64,000 nt of DNA from Cylicocyclus nassatus (GCA_958299035.1 CATQJL010000001.1:82585071-82649070), one strand, 5' to 3'. Positions 21,774 through 34,783 are shown, counted from the first letter of the stretch. Notes: a model not told the origin generated them from the letters alone. Program-made: numbers and translations.

Positions 21774-24280
21774 CATTGATAAGTGGCTGCGTGCACCTAA
21801 CAATAAGAATAGCAAGGAACTGAATTTTTTTTTGGTGCAATGTAAACAGTAGTAGAAGCAAGATATCCTGCCCCAAAAACCACAGGTCTCAAACATGAGA
21901 ATCACTTAAGCAGTAGTCTCTGTACAACAGCTGAGTCGACACGAAATTTATACTGACTTTCAGAAACAGTGCAACGCCCGCAAACATACCGATCTGTCGG
22001 TCATCCAACGTCCTATACTCTCCTTATAATGTCCGAAGTCATTTCTCAAAGCGAGACCAAAGCCCGCTCAAAGCTTTTTCTTGGACAATCTTAGCAAAGA
22101 TGCCCTGCCGCATGCAGTCCCTGGTCTTCCTTCCCCTGATACCAAGCTTCTCTTGCTTCTTCTGCTTTCAAAAGCACAACTACGATTTTCGCAATGTGAT
22201 AGGTAAAGAAAGTTTCCGGGGACTTTTGGAAATTTCATTTTCGGACGCATTATTTTGGCGCTCGGTCGAAATTTGACAACAAGTTTTTCACACTGTGCAG
22301 TAGAGGAAAGCTTAAGCTTTTCGATACCCTCTTAATTTTTATCAATTTAAATCATGTTCAATCTGCACATCAAAAAAGCAAATCTTTTCAACCATGAAAA
22401 ATTCACAACTTTTCTTCCTGCTGTCATTCTTCTGTACACTTCAAAAAATTTCGTTTAAATCATAAGTGGTCTAAATAGGAGACTTTCAGCTCCCAATCCG
22501 CACCTGCACTCTAACTTTGCGTTTTGCGCTCTGAAATTACGAGCTGACGAATTTGCTTCTGGATGCAGTTCTTTCCGCATCTCGCGTCGCTACCGGGGAT
22601 CGCCACGCCTGGCTGATAGGACCAAAAGATGTGTAAGGCATCACCTCAACAATGTTCGCATAATCAAAGATTTGGTCCATCCTATGCAGAAGAGAAGACT
22701 TCAAAGTCACTTATTCGAAAAGTGATGCATTTTTGGGGCAAAAAATGTTTGATTTTTCGAACTTTTTGGGAAAAAATTTTTGCAGGCAGTCGCTTAAAGA
22801 TGTAAATTGCCTCCATAACAGCCCCAGCTGACTTCTATATGACCGTCTGAGCGTCTGAGCTCTCCAGCTCTTATTGTACCTGAACAATCCTAAACAAATA
22901 TGCCACTTTTTGCGTCGACTTTTTTCCCTTCTGCGCATGCTGGTGAATCGCAGTGAGGTGTTGAAAAGCCAGCAAGACAAGTATATGTTATAGACAAAAT
23001 TATCTTTGCGATGAAGTTTGTAGCTTCAAAGAATAATTAACCTGTTTGCAGTTACAGCGATTTGAGAAGAATTTTCGCAAGTGCCGGGAACTTTCTTTAC
23101 GACTTAATAAAAGCGGCCAAAGCGGATTTCAAGCGAACTTTTGTATAATTTAGCAGTAGAACTGAGAAATTCTTACAAGGGAATGGTGAGAAGTCGAAGT
23201 GGCCAATCCGCACAAGCTGCATACCATTCGGTGCAGCATAAAATGCTGATTTCAAATCTGCCATTCATATCTGCAGAGCATCTTTGTAGGCGAAGTTATG
23301 AGCAGCTTTGCTGCGAAAAAGCCGTGTACAAAAAATGCGAAATTAGGCACATTATTACTCTTTCAGCTCACCTCTAAATACGGGTCATATGAAATATCTA
23401 GTTGCAGGTTTTGGTCCAACACTGAGCCGAGAATGGCTTTGTACGGCCAAGTTTGCACTTTACACACACAATTGCTTAGCAAAATAATGGCCTTCAACGG
23501 CTTATAATTTCGTCCACAAAAGCGCTCTGCAAATAAGGAAGACAGTTTTGGGGTCAGCGTTTTATGTTGAGTCTAATGGTATGCAGCTTGTATGGATTGG
23601 CCACTTCGAGTTCTGAGCATTCCCTTGTTAGCAAAATTGCGCTGCCGCATAAAGCCCTTGAAGCTTTGCTTCCTCTGAGACTAAGCTTGCTTTGCTTTTT
23701 TCTTTTTCAAAGCAAAAATACGATTTTTGCAAAGAGCGGCCGAAGTGGATTTCAAGCAACTTCTTGTGAGATTTAGCGCTAAAACCTACACAAAACTCAG
23801 GCTGATTTTCAGTCAACTGTGTCATGTTTTAGAAAGGTTCCAGCGAAAGAAAAACCCCACCTAAAGCTTTTGATGCGGCTTTCGCCAAACGTCTTAAAAG
23901 TATCCCCGAAAGAAAATAGGGCTCTGCGCAATCGCAAAGACTGGTGAGTTCACTACTGCTTATGCATTAAGCCCTCACAGTTCTCTTCCGTCTTTTGAAC
24001 GCTTTTCTAAAATCGTACGATAAATTTTGATTACCTGTAGCGATTCTGAAAACTATAGAGATTGTTTACCTAAATGAAGGAATCTTAAGGAATCCTTCTC
24101 AAGCAATGGTCGCAAACACATCGTCGCGATCATGCATAGCTCTACACTTCGATAATGTCTCCACATGAGGTGATTTCTTAGCGCGAGACTAAAACTCCTG
24201 AAGCTTTCTATCGGAAAATATAGCGAAAGGGGTACTTTTCCTTTATCCGGACAAATTTTTTCAAAAAAAGATGTTGCTTC
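21774..24280. repeat. Diverged internal repeats, no gene
   Basis: Sequence related to 26590-27260 and 43040-43570. A recurring module (CTTCCTCTG...GCTTTT, AAAGCAAAAATACGATTTTT and AAGTGGATTTCAAGC) appears near 22140, 23115, 23690, 26490, 27000, 27190, 43330 and 43510 with strong divergence. No conserved reading frame was found. Confidence 0.45.
23160..23640. repeat. Inverted repeat, about 65-bp arms
   Basis: The left arm contains CTTACAAGGGAATGGTGAG, GAAGTGGCCAATCCGCAC and AGCTGCATACCATTCG (about 23172-23234). The complementary text in reverse order lies at about 23575-23636. The loop is about 340 bp. There is no clear target duplication. Confidence 0.55.
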
Positions 24281-24282
24281 TA

Positions 24283-25833
24283 CAGTGCTGGCCATAGCTA
24301 TAAAGCCACCCCTGAAAAATCAAGGTAATTTGTCCTGTGTCGAACAAAATTGTCTAAAAGACCACTATTCTATTTGTAAACTAACGTTATATCACTGTTC
24401 AGAACGGCTCCCAATTTTATTGGTTTTGGCTAGAGAAAAATCGAAAAATTTGAAAAAACGTGTTCCGAAGGCTGGCCATAGCTATAAGGCCACCTCCTAT
24501 TTTCAAGCAATTCTACATCCTTTGAATCTAGAATTTCTTGTACAGTTACAGCATCAAAATATAAAGCATTTGTTACACCCAGGCGCTGTCGTCATTTGAA
24601 AAGAAAGTTTATAGCGCATTTTTTGCTTCAAAATGCATGAAAAGTCACATTGCTGCAAAAAACTGCTAGTTTACTGAATTTTCGAGCACTTATTCAACTT
24701 GGATGAAGGCATTAGGATTTGCTACGCTTTTACAATAAATGCTGTGAAGGGCGCTTGCGTCAATTGTGCGTAGTCGCTGATATCAATAAGGGAGCCTCAA
24801 CCTTACCATGGGTTAGGCCCGCTTTTTGAGTCGAAAACTCGATTTTCGGCGAGCGAAAAACTTTTGATCGGAAGTTGGCGCAATATTTGCAAGACGACGC
24901 ACTAGTGCAAAAGTTGTCAGAACATTTGAAAAGACGCAACTTCAACGTTGAATTCAAATTGCTTCATCTGCAGTTCAGTTGTGCGCAGTAGATGTAACAT
25001 GACTCTCAATTTTACTCTCTTCAACTCCTCATCAAGTCATATCTTACGAAACTGTTAGGAACACTAGAATATTAGAGTCTTGAACGGTTTTTGGTCCGAT
25101 CGAATGGTAAGAGTGGGTCTTGCTTACCCACAGTGTGTTACTGATTTTTGAAGGAATTGTGCTCAAGGCATAACCGGAATCCTAAAAGTTGCGATGAAGT
25201 TTCGGCAACGCACACAAGTTTATCGTTGTAATGACGACGCAATGAAAACATAACAGGGCTTTTCGGACATCGGAACTCAAATTCTATGGTTCGAAAGCTC
25301 ATCTACTGAAGGGGCGGTTGAGGCTCGCTCTTTGATGTATGCAACTACGCAGGAGACTCAAGCGCCTTTCACAACATTCATAACAAAAGCTTAGCAAAGT
25401 GTAATGCCCTCATCCAGGTTGAATAAGTGCTCGAAAACTCAGTAAACTAGCAGTTTTTTGCAGCAATGTGACTATTTATGCATTTTGGAGCAAAAAATGC
25501 GGTATAAATTTTCTTTTCAAATGGCGACAGCACCAGGGTGTAACAAATGCTTTATATTTTGATGCTGTAACTGTACAAAAAATTCTAGATTCAAAAGATG
25601 TAGAATTGCCTGAAAATAGGAGGTGGTCTTATAGCTATGGCCAGCCTTCGGAACATGGTTTTCTCAAATTTTTCAATTTTTCTCCAGCCAAAACCAATAA
25701 AATTGGGAGCCGTTCTGAACAGTGATATAGCGTTAGTTTACAAATAGGATAGTGGTCTTTTAGACAATTTTGTTCGACACAGGGCAAATTACCTTGATTT
25801 TTCAGGGTGGCTTTATAGCTATGGCCAGCACTG
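24283..25833. mobile_element. Tc1-type fold-back with IR/DR-like double ends
   Basis: Both ends read CAGTGCTGGCCATAGCTATA with flanking TA (24281-24282 and 25834-25835). CAGTGCTGGCC is a classic Tc1-family terminus. A second, internal copy of the terminal motif (GCTGGCCATAGCTATAAGGC, from about 24471) lies about 190 bp inside the left end, and its complement near 25620-25650 lies inside the right end. That is the direct-repeat-within-inverted-repeat layout of several Tc1-like elements. The rest is also largely palindromic and encodes no transposase. Confidence 0.88.
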
Positions 25834-28371
25834 TATTCTTGTACCATATTTTGTCCTAGCTTCACAGGAAGGAGTGTTAACCTTCTGCCACATGTCAAAA
25901 AAAATTTGGCGTGTCACCTACATGTTCAACAGGTTTTCCCAAGAGTTTTTGTCACCTTACCTAGCGGTGCAAGTCAATCTGTTTTTTAGTCAATTTTGAG
26001 CTCATTTCGAATAGTCATTTCGGCTAGAATTGCTTGGCGAACAGAAAGACTTGAGGAGAAATACATTTCTGAATCACTGTTGAAAGCAAGCAGTATATTC
26101 TGGGATAAGTTCATGATTGTTTTCGGCTTATGTAAAAAAGCTGAACAGCTTAGAAGACCACAAATTCTCTTTTATCTCACCGGAAACGATTTCGAGAATA
26201 ACATGTTAAAACTGACCAAAACGTGTAAATTTTTTTGTGACACGTGGCAAGAAGGCAGTCCTCGTAGAATCTATGAAAAATTATTCTTAGGCTAGAAAGT
26301 AACTCCCAATTGTATAATATGAGGGCTTTTTGAAAAAATGGATCCGGATAACGGAAAAGTACCCAAAAGGTCTTGCCTTAGGAAGCCCATGGCTCTATTC
26401 TTCTTTTTAAACCAAGCCCCTTTACTTTTTTTTGCTTTTGGGAGCAGAAATTTAATTTTTGCGAAGTAGGATTGGTTAAAATGGATTTCAAGCAGGTTTT
26501 TTTAACTTAGCCTTGAAAACAAGAAATTCTTAGCAAAAACGTCCTGCGGCAGTAGCGACCGTAAGGGTGCTGGTAAGTGGGTTGGGGCAGATACACTGAT
26601 GACTGTCTGCGTGCAACTAAGAATAGCAAGGAAATGAATTTTCATTTTCTCAACGACCTTTGGCGCAACGTAAGTACGTAGTAGTAAGGAGCAAGATCAT
26701 GCTTTCAAGAAAACTTTTTACAATGAGTAACTCCCAAATCATCTACGTTGTTCTTCTTGCAGTTACCCTAGTCCAGATACCAGAGATCCTAAACATGGGA
26801 ATCACCTCGTAGTAATCTATGTAGAACAACCGACTTAACCCCAACTCAGGCTGGCAATCAGGAACTGCGCAACGGTCCAAATGCATCTACCTTCGCGATC
26901 ATGCAGTCCTATACTCTCCCCATAGTGTCTCGCAAAGTCATTTCTAGTTGGTAAAAATGTTTGGTTGTTGAATCTTTTTCCAGCAGACCGAGTTCCCTCT
27001 GCTTTTAGAGGCAAAAACAATATTTACACAATGTAGAAGCACCGGAAAGTAAGTTTCTAAAGGTTTTGTGAAATCCAGCATTGAACCTAGAAATTTAGCA
27101 AGATGTTTCTAAGAATTTAGTAAAGTGTACTACCACATGAGACTGATTCTTTTCTCCCAACAAGACGTAACTTCCTCTGTTTTTTTTTTTCCAGAGGCAA
27201 AAGCACAATTTTTTCGAAGCAAAAGCACCCAAAGGAGCTTTCAGCGAATTCCCGTAAAATGGATAAATTATATTTTCCTATTTTCCTAACCTTCGTATTG
27301 CTTCAAAATCATAACGTTCTTCGAGAACCAATTTTTAATTTTACAAAGATTGGGCTGGAAAGCAAATAAAGCAGCAGTTTTCCAAATCAATAGGAGCTGG
27401 AGGCTAGACATTTGCACTAATTTGGTAGTCTGGAATCAATGTTTCGTTGTTGTTTCTTCGTACATGATAAGCACTTGATCTCTTCTTTGCTTGTTTGTGA
27501 ATGAGATGGTAATCTTTGACGATTATTGCCTATATTCCCTATTTGCACTTTCCATGCAGAACGAGTTCTTATTTGCACTTGAAGTGCATACAATCTGAAA
27601 ACTGCTACGAACACCATCATCGGTTTACATCGTTGTTTTGCAAGCCATATGGATCCTATTTGTATGACGCATAATCTGGCCTGCCCTCGTTATCGCAAAT
27701 CTCTTCTCAACACTGTAAGAGAACACATAGCACAACAATAAAGCATAGGGGGAGGAGAGTAATCCTGTAGTATCGCGTTGAAAGAGTCCAAAAGATATTA
27801 TAGTAAGATTACTTCTCATTCACACCTTATCAATCCTAAAAAATGCTTTTTGTGATTGAGCAGAACTCCGACTCGAAGTGCTGACCAGCGTCTTGGGAGC
27901 AGTTCAGCTTTTACGGTAAAAAGCGTGTTTTTCACAATTATACTATTATATATACACCACTGCAGATGTGGAAGGCTCTCATCATTCTACCGTAAACGTT
28001 AAAAAGCAAAATTGTAACCACTATGAATTAGTCAAACTCCAGCTATATGCTTCTCTACAAGATTCTTGTGCTATAAAGATAACATACATTGCTATATTTC
28101 TCATTATGAGGAAATGGACATAAGCCTTTTAGTTTCGAGTTCATCTATCGCCGAACCATTTGTAAGATGTGCGATGCTTGATGTGCGTATTGCACAACGT
28201 GCGTGCTACTTAACGGCCTGTAAGACTATTGCCTATTTATTTTTAATGTTTCTTTGCCTCTTTTAGTTTGATTGTATATATATATTCACAACACATTTCT
28301 ACAATTTGCTGCGCTAGAAAAGGTTTCACTGAGGACTTGATAATGAGAGATCGGTTGCCCCACATTGTGTA

Positions 28372-31300
28372 CAGTACCCACACTAATTATTCGACAGAAA
28401 ACGCAAAAACTGACGATCCGCGTTTTTTTCGTTTTTTCTTCATAACTTCCTTCAAATTGCGTAAAATACAAATCCGAAGAAAGCATGATGCTCAGCTTGT
28501 CAAGATGAATCTTCTGATATACTGTACTCTCGTACTATTCTGTTTTCAATCTGCTCGATTTTTGTGTGAGGACGGGTATTCGTAGTGGTGTAACTCAGCG
28601 AAGAACACACATGGACGATTCATGTAAACATGGTTCAGTAGTGCTGTCCCCGTAGATTATCATGTACTAGCATTCAGCAAAGGATCCCCTTTCCAGAAAG
28701 ATAGGCCGTTCAATTTTGAAAAAATCGATGTCTCTCAAATTTTGGTTACCGTAACCATACCGTAAGACGCTAATTTGCAAAGCAGGTGCGTTTTTCGTGA
28801 TCAGCAGGCTAAATAACCCCTATGCGCAAGTTTTCCGAGGAATGTGGGAGGACCGGCCCGCCGCCCGTCACCCTCGGCTCAGTACGCGCCGCAGTCCGCG
28901 TCGCACTGAAACTCATCACTGAAGCGCGTTTTTACGCTAGCGTCGCAAATATGCAAAAAGAGTTAGCACCATGTTAGTACCCATCCCCACTGTTCGTCAC
29001 TTTGTAATCACCTAGCATAGGCACATCTGCCCGAAAAGGACAAGGTCCACGGCAAATCCATAACCTCATGCCGTACACCTTCCGGAACTCCACGAAGAAG
29101 CCTCATTATGCAAAAATAAGTAGGCTGTTTGTATCTAGCATACCAGATAACCCTCTTAGACCGATCAAAGGCAAATCTGTGGTTTTGACCCCGACACACA
29201 ATGCAAGGAAAAAATAAGTTGTCGGAAAAATCTCGTAAATAACGTGCAGGAGAATGCCCATCTATTGTGTTCCAGCAAAAATCACAGCTTCGAAATTTGA
29301 GGCCTGGATGTTATAATAGCGCCAATCTCGTAGAGGCGGAATGCTTGCACATTGCTATATAAAACTCCATCATCCATTCAAGACTTGTGCGGGGAAGGAG
29401 GCTGCACAACACGTGATCCTACCAGGGAGAACAGACTAAACAGCAGAGCGACTCTACATTTCCACATCGCTTTACTAGTCATCTTCAGACAATGAGCGTG
29501 ATTTGTGAAGCCTACAAGTCGTAGATGTTCATCCTTGTTGCGATGTCTGTTGCGAAAATTTCTCGAATTGTATTCTAGCGGATCTAGTGGGATTACTGTG
29601 ACTTAGTGAATGCGATACTCTCGTTTGATAGGAAGGTAGCGCCTCAAAACCACATTTAGCGACATATAAATCAATGGGTTTTGATTGGTATTACTGCCAG
29701 AACTCTGCCCCGAACTGAAGCTGATGAACTCATTGACAAATTTGGAATCCCGCTAATGCCACATTTCCCGTGACTGGACAAGCATGTGAGTGGACAGAGT
29801 CACTGGCTCTAAATTTGCATACCATACTGACATCCTATCTGTCCAACCTGTCCAACCATAAAGCCTTGTCTTCTTGGTGCAGAGAGTGAGTCTAGTCCGG
29901 ACCGCGCAAAAAAGGTCGTGATCTCAGCAACAGATTGCATTATTTTTATACATGTCTATCCTCTCTAATAGTATGAAGCGGACAATCAAAAATGGAGGAA
30001 AGTTTTCGTCTGCGTAGAGTCATGCCTATCATTACTGCATAGGTCTCTCCTTACTGCCTGCTCATATTTTACTGGCAAGCTTTAGTGTTTGACCCTAGCT
30101 GAGATAGAAGCAATTGTTTGGCGTCTTCCATCTGCACAAAAGCACACGAGGCAGTGACTGATTTGTTTGGCAAACTGCTCCGCCAAACGGAGCCATAACG
30201 AAATCTACGCACTAAAATAAGTTTGAAAAACCTTTTCGTCTGGTAGCTTAGAATACTTGCGCAAAATTCTCTCATGCTTAATGAAACGAGTATACGGGTG
30301 CACGCGTCGCCTTTGAGCCGCGATGCGTACTGAGCCGACGGTGACGGGCGGCGGGCCGGTCCTCGGAATGTGGGCTCTTTGATTTTTTCTCGTTCTAGGC
30401 TCTAAAGCTTGCCGACGGGTTTTGGCTGAAATATTGATGATCTTGGATTGACCGGAAACTTGGCCCATAGAGGTTTTCGGACTCGCTGATTACAGAAATA
30501 GTGCCCTCTGTGCAACATAAGTTCTTTTGGCAGAGTTATGCTGAGAGGAATGCTGCGATACTACGCAAGTGCCTAAGTTTGTCTGCCCTTTGCGCGTGTC
30601 TGTTGGACAACTTACCTGCTCCTTTTTGTAATTTGAAATCACTAGAGGCAGTGCTCTTAGAGCATGCTTAAACTAGGCCCTTACCTTCATTGATCGCCGA
30701 ACTGTGAGCTGACGAACTCACGTCCTCATGAAAATCATTCGAAATTTTAAGATCGCATATTTTGGCCAAATATCGCCGCGAATGGTTACAGATGACTCTG
30801 ATTGCAGATATTATGTTTATATACACATGCAAATTGATAATTTATGCCCCATACTGCTGCTTACCCCTTGTACCAACTCTTACACCTGTAACTCAAAGTT
30901 TGCAAAAAATCGATAAGCCGATATCGACCGATGACGAAATGTAATCTATCAGACCAGCTCGGCTCCTAAGGCTGTCATATTGATTCCATGTTCCGGAACT
31001 GTTTCCGCGCAGTCTCGCAATGTTCCCGCACTGTGCTCGGAACTGTGGAACTGCAACTGTGCTGCATGCACTGCAGCCGCCCCGCACGCGTTTTGAACGG
31101 CGGGAGTTGGAGAATTTTGACCGTTTTCAACGGTTTTTCTTCCAAATTTTTCTCATTTTGGCCTTATTCCTCTACCCTGCTCTTTTTTTTTGATCAGCAG
31201 TACTTCGAGCTCGAAGCGGGGCTGAAGAATGAGCGCTTTTCTGTTCTGCGTATGCGACAAAATGTGTGTTCTTGCGCTCGTCCATTTTCTCTTCGCTTTA

Positions 31301-32759
31301 TTTTTACAAGGAAAGGGGCTGAGAATGGTCAAAAAGGAAACTCATCAGAAAAGAAGAGAAAAGTCCCAATTTATACAACTTCAGAATTGCTCCTACTCCT
31401 TAATTTATGGCGAAAAGCGCTCATTCTTCAACCCCGCTTCGAGCTCGAAGTTCTGCTGATCAAAAAAAAAAGGAGCAGGGTAGAGGAATAAGGCCAAAAT
31501 GAGAAAAATTTGGAAGAAAAACCGTTGAAAACGGTCAAAATTCTCCAACTCCCGCCGTTCAAAACGCGTGCGGGGCGGCTGCAGTGCATGCAGCACAGTT
31601 GCAGTTCCACAGTTCCCAGCACAGTGCGGGAACATTGCGGGACTGCGCGGAAACAGTTCCGGAACATGAGAATCAATATGACAGCCTTAGGAGCCGAGCT
31701 GGTCTGATAGATTACATTTCATCATCGGTCGATATCGGCTTATCGATTTTTTGCAAACTTTGAGTTACAGGTGTAAGAGTTGGCACAAGGGGTAAGCAGC
31801 AGTATGGGGCATAAATTATCAATTTGCATGTGTATATAAACATAATATCTGCAATCAGAGTCATCTGTAACCATTCGCGGCGATATTTGGCCAAAACATG
31901 CGATCTTAAAATTTCGAAAGATTTTCATGAGGACGTGAGTTCGTCAGCTCACAGTTCGGCGATCAATGAAGATAAGGGCCTAGTTTAAGCATGCTCTAAG
32001 AGCACTGCCTCTAGTGATTTCAAATTACAAAAAGGAGCAGGTAAGTTGTCCAACAGACACGCGCAAAGGGCAGACAAACTTAGGCACTTGCGTAATATCG
32101 CAGCATTCCTCTCAGCATAACTCTGCCAAAAGAACTTATGTTGCACAGAGGGCACTATTTCTGTAATCAGCGAGTCCGAAAACTTCTATGGGCCAAGTTT
32201 CCGGTCAATCCAAGATCATCAATATTTTAGCCAAAACCCGTCGGCAAGCTTTAGAGCCTAGAACGAGAAAAAATCAAAGAGCCCACATTCCTCGGAAAAC
32301 TTGCGCATAGGGGTTATTTAGCCTGCTGATCACGAAAAACGCACCTGCTTTGCAAATTAGCGTCTTACGGTATGGTTACGGTAACCAAAATTTGAGAGAC
32401 ATCGATTTTTTCAAAATTGAACGGCCTATCTTTCTGGAAAGGGGATCCTTTGCTGAATGCTAGTACATGATAATCTACGGGGACAGCACTACTGAACCAT
32501 GTTTACATGAATCGTCCATGTGTGTTCTTCGCTGAGTTACACCACTACGAATACCCGTCCTCACGCAAAAATCGAGCAGATTTAAAACAGAATAGTACGA
32601 GAGTACAGTATATCAGAAGATTCATCTTGACAAGCTGAGCATCATGCTTTCTTCGGATTTGTATTTTACGCAATTTGAAGGAAGTTATGAAGAAAAAACG
32701 AAAAAAAACGCGGATCGTCAGTTTTTGCGTTTCCTGTCGAATAATTAGTGTGGGTACTG
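28372..32759. mobile_element. Giant Tc1-type fold-back element
   Basis: The ends CAGTACCCACACTAATTATT and the exact complement are flanked by TA (28370-28371 and 32760-32761). The arms are near-identical inverted repeats of over 1.3 kb (left 28372-28847 plus 30365 to about 31235; right about 31410-32759), leaving a core of about 180 bp. The left arm is split by another transposon (28848-30364). Copy B near 44700 reads ATTGTGTACAGAGTC without the element, which is the empty target and confirms both limits. The open frames in the arms mirror each other and are not genes. Confidence 0.9.
28848..30364. mobile_element. MULE-type element nested in the fold-back
   Basis: Terminal inverted repeats of about 40 bp begin GAGGACCGGCCCGCCGCCCG, with only about one mismatch between ends. 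The 9-bp sequence GGAATGTGG flanks both sides (28839-28847 and 30365-30373). A 9-bp duplication and a GA-rich start suit Mutator-like elements. The uninterrupted opposite arm of the host palindrome (about 32285-32310) carries GGAATGTGG once, giving a direct empty-site control. The interior has no transposase that I recognise; the longest frames are 60-90 codons. Confidence 0.85.
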
Positions 32760-32761
32760 TA

Positions 32762-33892
32762 CAGAGTCAATTACTAAATTAGAATTTGCTCACAGACAGA
32801 ATCTGATTCAGACATGAGCTGAGCTGTTGGTATTTACGAAACTGCTTGCGCTCCGCGGGAATATTGAAGAATAGTGCCTATCTAACGTGCCGCAATCAGT
32901 CGGTCACTATTGCCTGTCACCATTTTTGGTGAAGGCTAAAGTTAATGCTGTTAAAAACGTCAGTGACAAGGGTACAGATGAGAAAACAGTCAATCTGGAA
33001 TTGTACTGGAAAAATAATTTATAAATGTTTACTGAATTCGAAGGTAGTTTTCTACAATACAGTACATATAAAACGTGGTCTCCCTACCGTTCCTCATTAA
33101 GTAGTCGCATCCGATTGCGGTGAGATTAGCATCCTAGAAAACACTGATGCTTTTTTGAAAAGAGTTGCTGAGACATTGACTGGATTTAAAGAAATGATTT
33201 CACAGTTTTGTTGATATTAGACTGTTATTTCAAAGGTTATACATTATGTGAGCGTTTTTCACAAACTTATCGTAAGCACATGATACGTATTCTAGGGATT
33301 TCTTACTGAGATTTTGAAGCCCAAAAAATGATCTCTAGAAGAACGAATTTTGGAAGTTGGAATGAAATTGAGATTTCCATTCGTGCTGGAAGAAACGTAG
33401 TTTGAAATGATAAATGTTTTAAAAAGAAAGATAGAACAATATTTTTTAATTCCTGCAATTTGCAATTAACCTCCCTATCTATCTATTTATATCTAAAAAC
33501 ATTATTCGAGCTATTTTCTGTTTAAAATCATCAATTCTTTGAAAACTTAAGTACTTATTCGAAACGTAAATAAGTAAGGTTTGCTCTTAACACGATCAAG
33601 TTCGTTTATCAAAACATGAACATTGAAACTTCGTAAAATTTCATAGAGGAGACGGCACGCTTCATGATTTCAGATTTTCCTCTACTATTGTGGTTGGTTG
33701 CCGTGATTCTAACTTTTGAGTTTAGGGATGCTAACAGATGATTATCATCACGAGAGAGTTCTACAGCTTTATGTAGAGAAGGGCTGGAGTAAAAAAAATA
33801 CGGAGCTAATAAAGCCGCCTTTGAAGAGATATTACCAATCCTTTTTGCTCAAAGTTAAAGATAAACGGAAAGATGAAAAAAGTTCGAGGCAC
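32762..33892. repeat. Copy A sequence matching 44703-46870, no clear gene
   Basis: Collinear with copy B apart from a mariner insertion in B. A 63-codon plus-strand frame at 33716-33907 is frameshifted in copy B, so I do not call it a gene. Confidence 0.45.
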
Positions 33893-34184
33893 AATCTCGA
33901 AAACTAATATTGTATTCGGAATCCCCATGCTCGATTACCTCCCTGTTGCAAACTTCCAGCCTCGTAGCTCAAACTTTGCAAAAAAATCGATAAAAATCGA
34001 TAAAATCGATATCGATCGATGACGAAAGGCAGCCTATGACACCCGCCGGGGCCCGAAGTGTATGTGTGCCAAGTTTGGTCCGGATCGGTTCAGAAATGGA
34101 ATTTTCTATTCGGAACATACGTACAGACAGACATACAGACATACATACAGACAGACAAACAGACATTCAGCTTTATATATAAGA
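33893..34184 (-). mobile_element. 3'-truncated Helitron-like element
   Basis: Reading the minus strand, it starts TCTTATATATAAAGCTGAAT after an A, the 5' end shared by all Helitron-like copies here. It then has a TGTC/TGTA microsatellite, the GAACCGATCCGGACC block and the ATCGAT array. It stops in the CCGAATACAATATTAGTTTT block without the CTAG end. It lies just beyond the exon 4 donor of the secreted-protein gene in copy A. About 1.4 kb present in copy B (46870-48290) is missing here. Confidence 0.8.
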
Positions 34185-34191
34185 TGCTTAC

Positions 34192-34783
34192 CTTGAACAT
34201 ATAGGTAACATTGACAGCGAGTTCGTCGGGGTCCGGTCTGTCGTTTCTTCAAAAGTTCTCTATGCTTACAAATTTGGGAGAGCTAATAAGCTTAGCTCAC
34301 TTGAATCTGCGATAAAATCGATCGGCTTGATGTTTTTCAAGGTGAGTCATCCTCGGTGCTTTTGATAAGATTTCTCGAGCTCTCAAAGCGAGTTCGCAAC
34401 TAAATGCTGTCTGAAAAGTCAAGGTCTGCAATGAAATTGAATTCGGTAGTCAACCATTTATTAAGCTATTCCAAAAGAATACTTGATTTAGCGTGCTATT
34501 TTTTTCAAAGCAAACGTTCCCGGCTGACGAGGAAAAAATGATCGCAAAAGCAATTTCAAAGATCACATTATCAACTTACACCATTCCTTTTTAGTCGATA
34601 GAGTAGTTCGTCCATGAAGGCTATGGCATAGGGCTTGACCCCGCAATCGAGAGCACGAATATGAAAGTTATTGTAAAAATATTTAGCAGCAAAAGCCAAC
34701 AGAGGGAGAGTCTAAATGTTGAAGGCTAAGTCCATGAAAGCGTTAGAAGTCTAACTTACGCTAAGGATGTAGAGCAGCTTCAT
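34192..34783 (-). CDS. Predicted small secreted protein, paralogue A (3' truncated)
   Basis: I do not recognise the family. Four exons splice in frame on the minus strand: exon 1 34783-34760 (MKLLYILS), exon 2 34711-34580, exon 3 34410-34301, exon 4 34246-34192. The first 17 residues (MKLLYILSTLPLLAFAA) look like a signal peptide. Exon 2 includes IRALDCGVKPYAIAFMDELL, exon 3 includes RMTHLEKHQADRFYRRF and exon 4 reads NDRPDPDELAVNVTYMFK. Introns are 48, 169 and 54 nt with GTAAG/GTGAGC donors; the exon 3 acceptor is TTTTCAG, while the exon 4 acceptor is weak (TTTGAAG). The same frame and phases occur in paralogues B and C, and length differences are in-frame. A Helitron fragment sits 7 bp past exon 4 and the terminal exon region is gone, so this copy is probably broken. 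Its role is unknown; secretion is inferred. Confidence 0.65.

Noticed and set aside
30988..31676. Long frames on both strands (167 and 82 codons)
   Set aside because: They are mirror images in the two arms of the giant Tc1 fold-back and show no protein motif.
33716..33907. 63-codon Lys-rich frame
   Set aside because: It is frameshifted in copy B (about 46690-46860) and overlaps the edge of the Helitron fragment.
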